NCBI GenBank assembly: GCA_963767835.1
Contig: CAVYFY010000012.1
Location: 1 to 64,000, forward strand
Length of the DNA stretch: 64,000 bases
Source: SIAQ01 sp963767835
GTDB taxonomy: Bacteria > Planctomycetota > Planctomycetia > Gemmatales > Gemmataceae
Reading direction: 5' to 3'
Shown here: piece by piece, positions 56,716 to 64,000 of the stretch
How the letters are laid out: the number at the start of each line of letters is the position of its first letter
How positions within the stretch are numbered: the stretch's first letter is position 1
Translations under genes and position numbers: made by a program
The notes under the pieces: generated by a model
Databases searched by the model: none
Seen by the model: only the letters and a program-made list of their open reading frames with translations
What the model was told of the DNA's origin: nothing

Positions 56716-57089
56716 TATGCAAATCCACTATTTCTAATGGCATAGACTATGTCTTCATCCTGTTGTCGATGTTAGATTCGCGATCGAATCATGATCTGAC
56801 TTTGATTAACAGGAGTCGGCGTGTTGCCTGGACACGAAGGTCCAAGCCTTCCCTTTCGGGTCAGTCGTTACGGGGTCTTGCATTTGGGATCTTGCGTTTT
56901 GCGCCGCACTGCGGACGCTAAACGAAGACAAATGCATAGACTTCCCACGGCGTTGCCTTTTGGGTTTTGCCAATGCATCCCTCACTTGCGCTTCGGGCTA
57001 CAATGTCAATTCACTTACCCAAGTCAGGGTTCACCGTTATAAGCCGATTAGTTGGTAGACAATTACTTGTCCAGCACCCCGATATGTTA
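56716..57089 (-). ncRNA. Group I intron in 23S rRNA after U2500 (374 nt, no ORF)
   Basis: The conserved rRNA GGCACCU|CGAUGUCGGCUC is interrupted after U2500. The intron starts UAACAUAUCGGGGUGCUGG. Within it GGGUGCU pairs with the 5' exon GGCACCU, with a U-G wobble at the splice site (P1), and the AUCG just before it pairs with the 3' exon CGAU (P10). Near the end AAGACAUAGUCU resembles the group I S core element, and the UAUGC following it pairs with GCAUA at the very 3' end (P9.0). An ACGACUGA segment may be the opposing P7 strand. The expected last G of the intron is not seen: the base read is A. No homing endonuclease gene fits in it. Confidence 0.85.
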
Positions 57090-57125
57090 AGGTGCCAAAC
57101 CTCCTCGCCGCTGTGAACGCTCAGA

Positions 57126-57161
<36 letters not shown>

Positions 57162-57604
57162 TGTTGAGCGACGGCCTTTCCATCCAGCACCGCCGGATCA
57201 CTAAGTCCTGCTTTCGCACCTGCTCGCCCCATCGGGCTCGCAGTCAAGCACCCTTCTACCTTTACGCTCGATGCCCGATTGCCAACCGGGCTGAGGGTAC
57301 CTTTGAACTCCTCCGTTACTCTTTAGGAGGAGACCGCCCCAGTCAAACTGCCCAGATAACACGGTCCACCGCCCGGGTTCACGGGTCGCAGTTAGAATTC
57401 AAACACAACAAGGCTGGTGTTTCATCGATGACTCACAAGATCCCAGAAGATCCTGGTCATAGTCTCCCAGCTACGCTACGCATGTTGGGTCTAAACCCAA
57501 TATTATCCTACAGTAAAGGTTCACGGGGTCTTTCCGTCTAATCGCGGGTATGTCGCATCTTCACGACAACTACAGTTTCACCGAGTCGCTCGTGGAGACA
57601 GTGG

Positions 57605-57652
<48 letters not shown>

Positions 57653-57653
57653 C

Positions 57654-57708
<55 letters not shown>

Positions 57709-58232
57709 CGAGCTTCACCTTACGGCTAACCCTCTTCCTTAACTTACCGGCACCGGGCAGGCGTCAGTCTGTATACTTCCGCTTACGCGTTCGCACAGAC
57801 CTGTGTTTTTAGTAAACAGTCGCTAGACCCTTTTCACTGCGGCCCCCGAAAGCTGTTACACCCTCAAGGGCGCTCCTTATCCCGAAGTTACGGAGCCATG
57901 TTGCAGAGTTCCTTCACGAGCGTTCTCTCGAGCGCCTTAGAATACTCATCTCGCCTACCTGTGTCAGTTTTAGTACGGGCATGTACGTTGTAGAGCATCG
58001 GCTTTTCTTGACTCTCCTTCCAATGACTTCGGAATCGTATATGTCCTCGGCCTTGCGGCACGGGGTAGTCTGACACCCCGATCACTTTCCAGAAAGCGTC
58101 ACGACGCACTTCGAACCTTCGCACATGGTGCAGGAATATTAACCTGCCGGCCATCCACTACGCCTTTCGGCCTCGTGTTAGGGTCCGACTAACCCTGGGC
58201 GGATTTACCTTCCCCAGGAAACCTTAGGCTTT

Positions 58233-58268
<36 letters not shown>

Positions 58269-58350
58269 GTTCCGGCATGATCACTTGCAGTACCTCCAGG
58301 GATCGTTGTCCGTTCCCCTTCGCAGGCGTATGCAACGCTCTCCTACCACT

Positions 58351-58442
58351 CCAGGAGTCAGGAGTCAGGGATCAGGAGTCAGAAATCAATGACACAAAGG
58401 CCACCGACTCCTGACTCCTGACCACTGACTCCTGACTCCTGG
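58351..58442. repeat. Intervening-sequence-like hairpin in 23S helix 45
   Basis: Arms at 58351-58382 and 58411-58442 pair at 30 of 32 positions, with a 28-nt loop. The arms are tandem 7-nt units of the TCAGGAG type. The insert sits between CAACGCTCTCCTACCA and CCGCTGCTTCGGT, the place of helix 45 (about position 1170 in E. coli numbering), a classical site of 23S intervening sequences that RNase III removes. Confidence 0.85.
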
Positions 58443-58597
58443 AATCCGCTGCTTCGGTAATATGCTTAAGTCCCGTTCATTATCGGCGCAGGAATCCTCG
58501 ACCAGTAAGCTATTACGCACTTTTGAAATGATGGCTGCTTCTAAGCCAACATCCTGGCTGTCTCAGGACTCCAACTTCCTTTCGCACTGAGCATATT

Positions 58598-58628
<31 letters not shown>

Positions 58629-58947
58629 CCCCTCTCGACGATGAAGCTTATCCCCCACCGTCTATCTGCCACTGCTGACTGCTGGTATTCGGAGTTTGGT
58701 TTCGAAGGGTAGCCGGGTAGGCCCCCTATCGAATTCAGTCGCTCTACCCCCAACAGACACTTCGTGACGGTAACCCTAAAGTTATTTCGGAGAGAACGAG
58801 CTATCTCCACGTTTGATGATACTTTCAATCCTCCACACAGCTCATCCCCACGGTTTTCAACCCATGTGAGTTCGGTCCTCCAGAGGGTTTTACCCCTCCT
58901 TCAACCTGGCCATGCGTAGTTCACGTGGTTTCGCGTCTACCGCCCTG

Positions 58948-58987
<40 letters not shown>

Positions 58988-59062
58988 ATGACAAAGTCAC
59001 TTAACCTTGCCCATGACGGTAAGTCGCCGGATCATTATGCAAAAGGCACGCCATCACCCCTC

Positions 59063-59190
59063 CCGCAGGGAGGAATTAAAAAGTACCAAGTAAAAAGACA
59101 AAAGTAATACCCGAACGCCTCGTGGCGCCCTTGCATCCACTTTCTATTTTTTTACTTTTTACTTTTTAATTCCGCCCTGTGGTAGACGGG
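59063..59190. repeat. Intervening-sequence-like hairpin in 23S helix 25
   Basis: Arms GAATTAAAAAGTA (59073-59085) and TACTTTTTAATTC (59160-59172) pair perfectly and continue inward imperfectly as AAAAAGT-type heptamers (AAAAAGT, ACCAAGT, AAAAAGA, CAAAAGT). It lies between CAAAAGGCACGCCATCAC and CTCTGACCGCTTGTAGGC, the place of helix 25 (about position 540 in E. coli numbering), the other classical site of 23S intervening sequences. Confidence 0.85.
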
Positions 59191-59734
59191 CTCTGACCGC
59201 TTGTAGGCATGTGGTTTCAGGTTCACTATCCTCCCCTTGTCGGGGTTCTTCCCACCTTTCGCTCGCGCTACTTGGTTCGCTATCGGTCGCCAGGGAGTAC
59301 TTAGCCTTGGGAGATGGACCTCCCAGATTCAGACTCGCTTCCACGTGTCGAGTCCTACTCAGGGACCGGATCGTCCGCTTTCACCTGTCGCATACGGGGC
59401 TATCACCCGCTCTGGCCGCTCTTTCCAGATACGTTCTGCTAGGCTACTCGCTTTCTAAACACCGGCCCTACAACCCCTTCGAGGCAAGCCCCAAAGGTTT
59501 GGGCTATTCCGCGTTCGCTCGCCGCTACTGACGGAGTCGCTGTTGCTTTCTTTTCCTAGGGGTACTGAGATGTTTCAGTTCCCCCCGTTTGCCACCATGT
59601 GCTATGGATTCACACATGGCTAATTCAGGGATCTCGGGATCAACTCGCGTTTGACCAATCCCCCGAGCTTATCGCAGTCTTCCACGCCCTTCATCGCCTC
59701 CTGGCGCCAAGGCATCCCCCACACGCCCTTAGTA

Positions 59735-59762
59735 GCTTGGCCGCATTGATCGACCCCTTGCA
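59735..59762. other. 23S processing stem, 5' strand
   Basis: Complementary to 56303-56330, so the 23S precursor ends can pair over 28 nt. It also shows that this 23S gene is processed as a self-contained unit. Confidence 0.75.
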
Positions 59763-60079
59763 CGGATAACCGGCCCCTTACGGGGCTCGGCTCGCCTGAC
59801 AAGAATCCAATCATGCTCCGCTACCGTCCTGTTCGTGCATTCGAACAGAAGTTAGTAACGAATTGATCTTCGTTTTCTCTAACGACGCATACAGAGAAAT
59901 CTCTTAGCTTCCACAAGAAACCTTCGTCTCTTGTGAAGATACAACTCTTTCCGCTGCCTAATTGTCAAAGAACAAAACCGCTCCAAAGAAGCGGGACTAT
60001 CATCTTAGAAATTGCTCTCACACCGGCAACGGTGCGACGAAAAATATTTGCGATTCGCGAAAGATTTGCGAAAAACTCG
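59763..60079. other. Leader region of the 23S-5S operon
   Basis: No gene. On the minus strand it contains the candidate promoter at 59939-59968 and a C/G-rich hairpin near 59770-59790 (GGCCCCTTACGGGGC) in the transcribed leader. No 16S rRNA or tRNA sequence was found. Confidence 0.6.
59939..59968 (-). promoter_or_regulatory. Candidate sigma-70-type promoter for the 23S-5S operon
   Basis: On the minus strand a consensus -35 TTGACA (59968-59963), an 18-base spacer and TTGTAT (59944-59939) as -10. It lies about 200 bases before the 23S 5' end. Confidence 0.5.
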
Positions 60080-61351
60080 TCATCGCTCCAGCCGAAACAG
60101 TTTCATCATCGCCTCCAGCAGCGTGTGCTTGCTCGGCTCCGCGATCTCCTCCGCAAGGGCCGAGATTGGGCCGTGCAGGATGCGATTGAGCAGAAGTTTG
60201 AGCGCTCCTTCGATGTACTTGCGGTCTTCCTCCGAAAGCTTGCCGTTCAGCTTGGCGAATAGATCGGCGGCGACGGCCCGGCGTTGCTCCTCGCCGTATT
60301 GCGTCAGCTGAGCGATGATCGGACCGTTCTTGCGGCGGCGCCACTCGCTCAGGAACCGCTTGACCTCCTGCTCGATGATCGCCTCGGCCGGCTTGATGTG
60401 CACTCGGCGCTCCTTCAGCGTTTGTTCCTGAATGCGCTTGAGGTCATCGACATTGAACAGGCAGGCCCGATCGCCGTCGTGAATCCTCGGATCGAAATCG
60501 CGCGGCACGGCGATGTCGAGAATCACCATCGTTCCCCGGCTGCGGCGAGCGAGAATCTCGTCGAAACGCCAGCGCGTCATGATCGGCTCAGGGGCGCCGG
60601 TGGTGCTGAGGACGATGTCGGCTTCGGCAAGCGCGTCGTCGAGCTTTTCCCAGGCGATTGCACTGCCGCCGCATTCTTTCGCGATGTCCTGGGCCTTTTC
60701 GGGGCTGCGGTTGGTGACGAGGATGCGTTGCGGCAGGAGCTCGCGCAGGTGCTTGAGGGTCAGGGCTCCCATTTTGCCGGCGCCGATGACGAGAATGGTT
60801 TTGTCGCCAAAATGATCGTGGACCTGGCGGACATAATCGACGGCGACGCTGGAGACGGAGACGTGCCCCTTGCTGATGCCGGTCTGGGTGCGGACGCGCT
60901 TGGCGACGCTGAGGGCTTGCTGAAAGAGCGGATGCAGGACGACGCCCGCAGTGCCGACGAGTTGGGCCGATTCGTAGGCCTTCTTGACCTGGCCGGCGAT
61001 CTGGCCTTCGCCGACGATCAGGCTGTCGAGGCTGGAGGCAACGCGGAAGAGATGCTGGACGGCGTCCTGGTCGGTCCAGGCATACATGGTTTTACGTATC
61101 TGGTCGCCGGGAAGCTGATGAAATTGCGCGACGAACTCCGCGATCAGGTCGGCATCGGGAGCGATGGTTGCCGCCGACTTGGCGACATAGATTTCGACAC
61201 GGTTGCAGGTGGTGATGATGGCCGCCTCGCAGCCGAAACGGGCCGCCAATTCGTTCAGTGCGGCGGGGAGCTTCAGGCCATCGAAGGCGAGCTTTTCGCG
61301 CCATTCGATCGGCATCGTCTTGTGGCTGGCGCCGACGAGGAGCAAATTCAT
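60080..61351 (-). CDS. hemA: Glutamyl-tRNA reductase
   Basis: 423 residues from ATG at 61351 (MNLLLVGASHKTMPIEWREK). Reduces glutamyl-tRNA to glutamate-1-semialdehyde, the first step of tetrapyrrole synthesis. IITTCNRVEIYVAK carries catalytic C49; GEGQIAGQVKKAYESA, the NADPH-site ILVIGAGKMGALTLKHL, and STTGAPEPIM follow; the C-terminal dimerisation helices run to the end. It overlaps the upstream HemX-like gene by ATGA. The upstream open frame to 62374 is not part of the protein. Confidence 0.95.
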   Translation of the reverse strand: MNLLLVGASHKTMPIEWREKLAFDGLKLPAALNELAARFGCEAAIITTCNRVEIYVAKSAATIAPDADLIAEFVAQFHQLPGDQIRKTMYAWTDQDAVQHLFRVASSLDSLIVGEGQIAGQVKKAYESAQLVGTAGVVLHPLFQQALSVAKRVRTQTGISKGHVSVSSVAVDYVRQVHDHFGDKTILVIGAGKMGALTLKHLRELLPQRILVTNRSPEKAQDIAKECGGSAIAWEKLDDALAEADIVLSTTGAPEPIMTRWRFDEILARRSRGTMVILDIAVPRDFDPRIHDGDRACLFNVDDLKRIQEQTLKERRVHIKPAEAIIEQEVKRFLSEWRRRKNGPIIAQLTQYGEEQRRAVAADLFAKLNGKLSEEDRKYIEGALKLLLNRILHGPISALAEEIAEPSKHTLLEAMMKLFRLER

Positions 61352-62160
61352 GGCCCGCCCCCCTGCACGGCATGCGGCGAGGAGACCAGAGCGAGCACCA
61401 GGATGGCGAAGGCAAACATGGTCCAGAGCGCGAGCTGCCGGCCGCGCACATGGACGAAATAGCGCAGATAGAGCAAGATCGAGAAGACCAACCAAAGGCA
61501 GACAACGCTCAGGATCCGCAGGCTGAACCAATCTTGCACGCCGACGGTGAATTGCAGCACGATGCCGACGAGCAATCCGGCGGTCAGAAGCGGAAAGGCC
61601 GCGAGGAGGGCGCGGCGGTTCATCAATTCGAGCCGTTCCAGGCTGAAAAGCGGCAGGCCCTGATTGGGCGACATCTTGTTTCGCAGGCGGCGCAATTGCA
61701 CCAGATACATGGCGCTGGCGATGAAGCCGACCGACACGCCGACCGCCGCCATAAGTAAAAGCACGTAATGAGCCACGCCCCAAAACGATTGCCAACTCGC
61801 GGGGGCCGACGGATCGTGCAGGAGAATGCCGAGCCCGATCAAGCCGAGCACCACCGGCAGCACGAATAGCGCCCAGGCGATACGGCGATGATGGATCGCC
61901 TCGCCGACGTAAAACACCGCGAGGATCAGCGCAAGAAAAAAAAGCGATCCGGTCGGCGAGCCGAGCGGCAGCTTCTGGTCCACGAGGCATTGCACCACGA
62001 GAAAGGCGACGTGAGCGAACAATCCCGCCGCCCCGAAGCCGAGCGCCACGATGCGCAGAATCGGCCGGGGACGCAAAAGATGCCAAAGCTCCAGCGCGAA
62101 CGCCACCGCGTAACTGGCGGCAAAGCACAGCACGCTGATCTTTTCGAAAAAACTCTGCAT
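61348..62160 (-). CDS. HemX/CcsA-like cytochrome c assembly membrane protein
   Basis: 270 residues, about eight membrane helices (for example FFLALILAVFYVGEAI and SFWGVAHYVLLLMAAVGVSV). GVAH and the HH in the loop (AIHHRRIAWAL) recall the His-containing WWD-family CcsA/HemX proteins, although the full tryptophan motif is not obvious. Coupled to hemA by ATGA overlap, the same pairing as hemX-hemA in other bacteria, where HemX affects HemA level or heme handling. Confidence 0.85.
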   Translation of the reverse strand: MQSFFEKISVLCFAASYAVAFALELWHLLRPRPILRIVALGFGAAGLFAHVAFLVVQCLVDQKLPLGSPTGSLFFLALILAVFYVGEAIHHRRIAWALFVLPVVLGLIGLGILLHDPSAPASWQSFWGVAHYVLLLMAAVGVSVGFIASAMYLVQLRRLRNKMSPNQGLPLFSLERLELMNRRALLAAFPLLTAGLLVGIVLQFTVGVQDWFSLRILSVVCLWLVFSILLYLRYFVHVRGRQLALWTMFAFAILVLALVSSPHAVQGGGP

Positions 62161-62281
62161 AGCGGCAATTATATAGCAGATGCGAGCATGTTACTTCATG
62201 CCTCGATGCCTCATCTTTCGAAAGGCTCGCAAACGAACTACAATAGCTTCCGGTAGTGCAAACACGTTCCGGATCACTCTG

Positions 62282-62782
62282 ATGGAGTTGCGCAGCGTCG
62301 AGGCAATTGTGCAAGCGTTGAACGCCGCCAACGTCCGCTACCTCATTGCGGGCGGCATGGCAGTGGTGGCGCATGGGTACGTGCGTTTGACGATGGATCT
62401 GGATTTGATTCTCGATCTTGACGAAGACAATCTCCGGGCAGCGGTGAAGGCCCTAGAGTCGCTCGAGTATCGCCCGCTGGCTCCGGCGCCCTTGCAACAG
62501 TTCATTGATGCCGGCATTCGGGCTGAGTGGGTTCGCGACAAGCAATTGACCGTTTTTACGTTGTTTAGTCCGCTTCATGGCAAGACGGAGATCGACCTGT
62601 TCGTGGAAGCGCCATTGGATTTTGCCAAGGCCCACGGTGCCGCGGCCTGGAAAGAGGTTGGCGCCGGTCTCGTCGCCCCTTTTGTTGGTCTGGACGATTT
62701 GCTGGCCATGAAAAGGCAAGCGGGACGGCCCAAGGATATGCTCGATATCGAGCAACTCAACAAACTGGGAGAAGCCTCATGA
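62282..62782 (+). CDS. Nucleotidyltransferase, AbiEii/MNT-like
   Basis: 166 residues from ATG at 62282 (MELRSVEAIVQALNAANVRY). LIAGGMAVVAHGYVRLTMDL and DLILD show the GG...DxD site of DNA polymerase beta-type nucleotidyltransferases; KTEIDLFVEAPLDFAKA gives the third Asp, and FVGLDDLLAMKRQAGRPKDM is the typical ending. These often act in toxin-antitoxin pairs. The stop overlaps the next gene start by ATGA. Confidence 0.8.
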   Translation: MELRSVEAIVQALNAANVRYLIAGGMAVVAHGYVRLTMDLDLILDLDEDNLRAAVKALESLEYRPLAPAPLQQFIDAGIRAEWVRDKQLTVFTLFSPLHGKTEIDLFVEAPLDFAKAHGAAAWKEVGAGLVAPFVGLDDLLAMKRQAGRPKDMLDIEQLNKLGEAS

Positions 62783-62970
62783 ATGATAGCGTGGAGCATT
62801 GCTGGGAGAAAGGTTGGCAAGGGCACGAGGAAGCGCAACTCCGGCGCATGGCGCGTTGGTCGTTGCGGGACAAGATTCTCTGGCTGGAGGAGGCCGCCCG
62901 AGTCGTGGAGCGCATTAGCAAGCAAGACAACGCTCGATCACATTCCGAACTGGGCGCCCGAAACCAATGA
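62779..62970 (+). CDS. Small partner protein of the nucleotidyltransferase
   Basis: 63 residues: EKGWQGHEEAQLRRMARWSL followed by RDKILWLEEAARVVERI, helical and charged. Start overlap with the nucleotidyltransferase gene suggests one operon and a toxin-antitoxin-like partner. No named family is recognised. Confidence 0.6.
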   Translation: MNDSVEHCWEKGWQGHEEAQLRRMARWSLRDKILWLEEAARVVERISKQDNARSHSELGARNQ

Positions 62971-62984
62971 TAGCGGAAAAAACG

Positions 62985-63115
62985 CGCGTGTGCTCCCAAC
63001 TCATGCCGGCCATCGCGAACATCTCGCCGCGATAATATTCGCTCCGGAACTCGGCTTTCCGCTCGCGGGCCAGATATTCTTGCGGCGTCAACAACGGCTT
63101 GGGCACGCTGGACAT
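62985..63115 (-). pseudogene. Truncated Uma2-family (DUF820) endonuclease N-terminus
   Basis: The first 45 residues match Uma2 (PKPLLTPQEYLARERKAEF, SEYYRGEMFAMAGMS, EHTRV), including the YYRGE block. The catalytic PD-(D/E)xK core that should follow is absent; the frame runs into the opposite-strand gene and stops at 62915. I read this as a remnant cut by the neighbouring nucleotidyltransferase pair. Confidence 0.75.
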
Positions 63116-63273
63116 GGCGTCACCTCCGCCGTTTTATTGAATGACAACAGTTCAATTCCTGCTAACCTTATCACTAATCTCTCGCGCAAACTCTGGTTCG
63201 GAGGGATGACGGGAGCGGCCGGGAGGTTATCGCGGATATGTACCCGGCAGGCGCCTGTTCCGGACGCACGTCT

Positions 63274-63543
63274 TTAAGCTCCAGCAATGCCGCGCCAGTA
63301 GCTCGTGGGCTTGGCCGCGTAAAGCGCTTCGCCGCAAATCATGCCGCGGGCGATCCAGTAGATATCCAGCGAAAAGTAGCCGAGGACGAACAGAACCACC
63401 ATGGCCGCCGTGGAACCGATCGTGCGTTTGCGAATGCGCTGCCTCCTTGTGTGCGAGTCGGTCGCCAGCCATTCACACACGCCGGTAGGTACGCTCGCCA
63501 CGTCAGTCGCATGGAAACCTGCATGCGGCTTTCGTTTCATCAA
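63274..63543 (-). CDS. Small membrane protein with PTSYW motif
   Basis: Up to 89 residues. One membrane helix (MVVLFVLGYFSLDIYWIA) is followed by CGEALYAAKPTSYWRGIAGA, like the start of the protein at 32012-33091 (FYDGRPASYW). The true start may be downstream of 63543, since no ribosome site is clear. It may be a truncated member of that family. Function unknown. Confidence 0.45.
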   Translation of the reverse strand: MMKRKPHAGFHATDVASVPTGVCEWLATDSHTRRQRIRKRTIGSTAAMVVLFVLGYFSLDIYWIARGMICGEALYAAKPTSYWRGIAGA

Positions 63544-63649
63544 AGGGGGTGTCTGTCTGTGCCTGCAACGAATCGACGTAAGCCGATAATCCTTACAGGC
63601 TTAACGAGCAAGAATTCGTTGCAGCATGACTCGGAAGTCGTGCATCGCA

Positions 63650-64000
63650 TCAGCTCTTCTGCTGCATCCACGTGCGCTCGATGAACGTCGTGTCCACACG
63701 GCCTTCGAGAAATGCGTTGTTGCTCATGATTTCGCGGTGGATGGGGATCGTCGTCTTGATGCCTTCGACCACGAATTCGCCGAGCGCTCGCTTCATGCAG
63801 GCGATGGCCTCGACGCGCGTCGGCTGATGGACGAGGAGCTTGGCGACCATGGAATCGTAGTTGGGCGGGACGCGGTAGCCGTGGCAGGCGTGAGTGTCGA
63901 GGCGGACGCCGGGGCCGCCGGGGGGTTGCCAGCGCGTGATGGTGCCGGGGGTGGCGCGGAAGTTGTTCGCCGGGTCCTCGGCGTTGATGCGGCATTCGAT
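63650..64000 (-). CDS. accC: Biotin carboxylase subunit of acetyl-CoA carboxylase, C-terminal part
   Basis: Open from the window edge to the stop at 63650. IECRINAEDPANNFRATPGT is the highly conserved AccC block with catalytic Arg/Asn-Glu region, then ITRWQPPGGPGVRLDTHACH, PPNYDSMVAKLLVHQPTR and FVVEGIKTTIPIHREIM, ending RTWMQQKS. It carboxylates biotin on AccB for malonyl-CoA supply to fatty-acid synthesis. The upstream part and any accB lie outside the window. Confidence 0.95.
   Translation of the reverse strand: MECRINAEDPANNFRATPGTITRWQPPGGPGVRLDTHACHGYRVPPNYDSMVAKLLVHQPTRVEAIACMKRALGEFVVEGIKTTIPIHREIMSNNAFLEGRVDTTFIERTWMQQKS

Noticed and set aside
58351..58442. Short regular repeats considered as a CRISPR fragment
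   Set aside because: The 7-nt period, inverted arms and lack of unique spacers do not fit a CRISPR array.
61352..62374. N-terminal extension of hemA in the same open frame
   Set aside because: It overlaps the HemX-like gene in another frame, has shadow-type composition, and HemA family length fits a start at 61351.

Overview
The window looks like a planctomycete chromosome, most likely a Gemmataceae-type organism. The base composition is GC-rich. Serine/threonine kinases fused to WD40 or TPR domains are abundant, and one sits beside an ECF sigma factor. There are two DUF2330 paralogues, large surface proteins carrying an N-terminal LEDRCLL/LEERVM motif, and a 23S-5S rRNA pair with no 16S gene beside it. 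This assignment rests on family recognition only; no search was run.

Layout. 1-12.5 kb: a broken zinc-ribbon gene, DUF2330 paralogue 1, a TPR kinase transcribed with a giant surface protein, and a divergent matrixin-like protease and PilZ protein. 12.9-14.8 kb: four tightly packed small genes (DUF6496, two membrane proteins, one acidic protein). 15-24 kb: an S9 peptidase, then a WD40 kinase with its ECF sigma factor. 24-31.9 kb: a secreted protein, an acyl-CoA ligase, a MazF-type toxin pair and the rpmF-plsX-(TPR)-fabD lipid cluster. 32-39 kb: a second kinase, an M48-type peptidase, a pseudouridine synthase and a PfkB kinase. 39.6-54 kb: a large exported protein, a hydrolase, a Fic protein flanked by a maf gene and a maf remnant, a GT9 glycosyltransferase, an MFS transporter, a PolB-like exonuclease, toxin-antitoxin pairs, a thioredoxin-TPR protein, EF-P, a PhyH-type oxygenase and a TIM-barrel isomerase. 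54-60 kb: DUF2330 paralogue 2, a stray aldehyde dehydrogenase 3' end, and the 5S and 23S genes on the minus strand. 60-64 kb: hemA with a HemX/CcsA-like gene, a nucleotidyltransferase pair, a Uma2 remnant and the 3' end of accC at the right edge.

The most striking region is the 23S rRNA gene. A 374-nt insert at the U2500 position has a matching internal guide sequence (P1), a P10 and a P9.0 pairing, and a group I S-like core motif, so I read it as a group I intron. Two further hairpin inserts sit at helix 25 and helix 45, the classical sites of intervening sequences. Their arms, and those of a third inverted repeat in the 23S-5S spacer, are built from degenerate 7-nt repeats with a different monomer at each site.

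Sequence quality caveat. At least a dozen genes are split by apparent single-base frameshifts although both halves keep conserved sequence. I annotate these as single genes and treat most breaks as probable assembly or sequencing indels; genuine pseudogenes cannot be excluded, especially at 1-1389.
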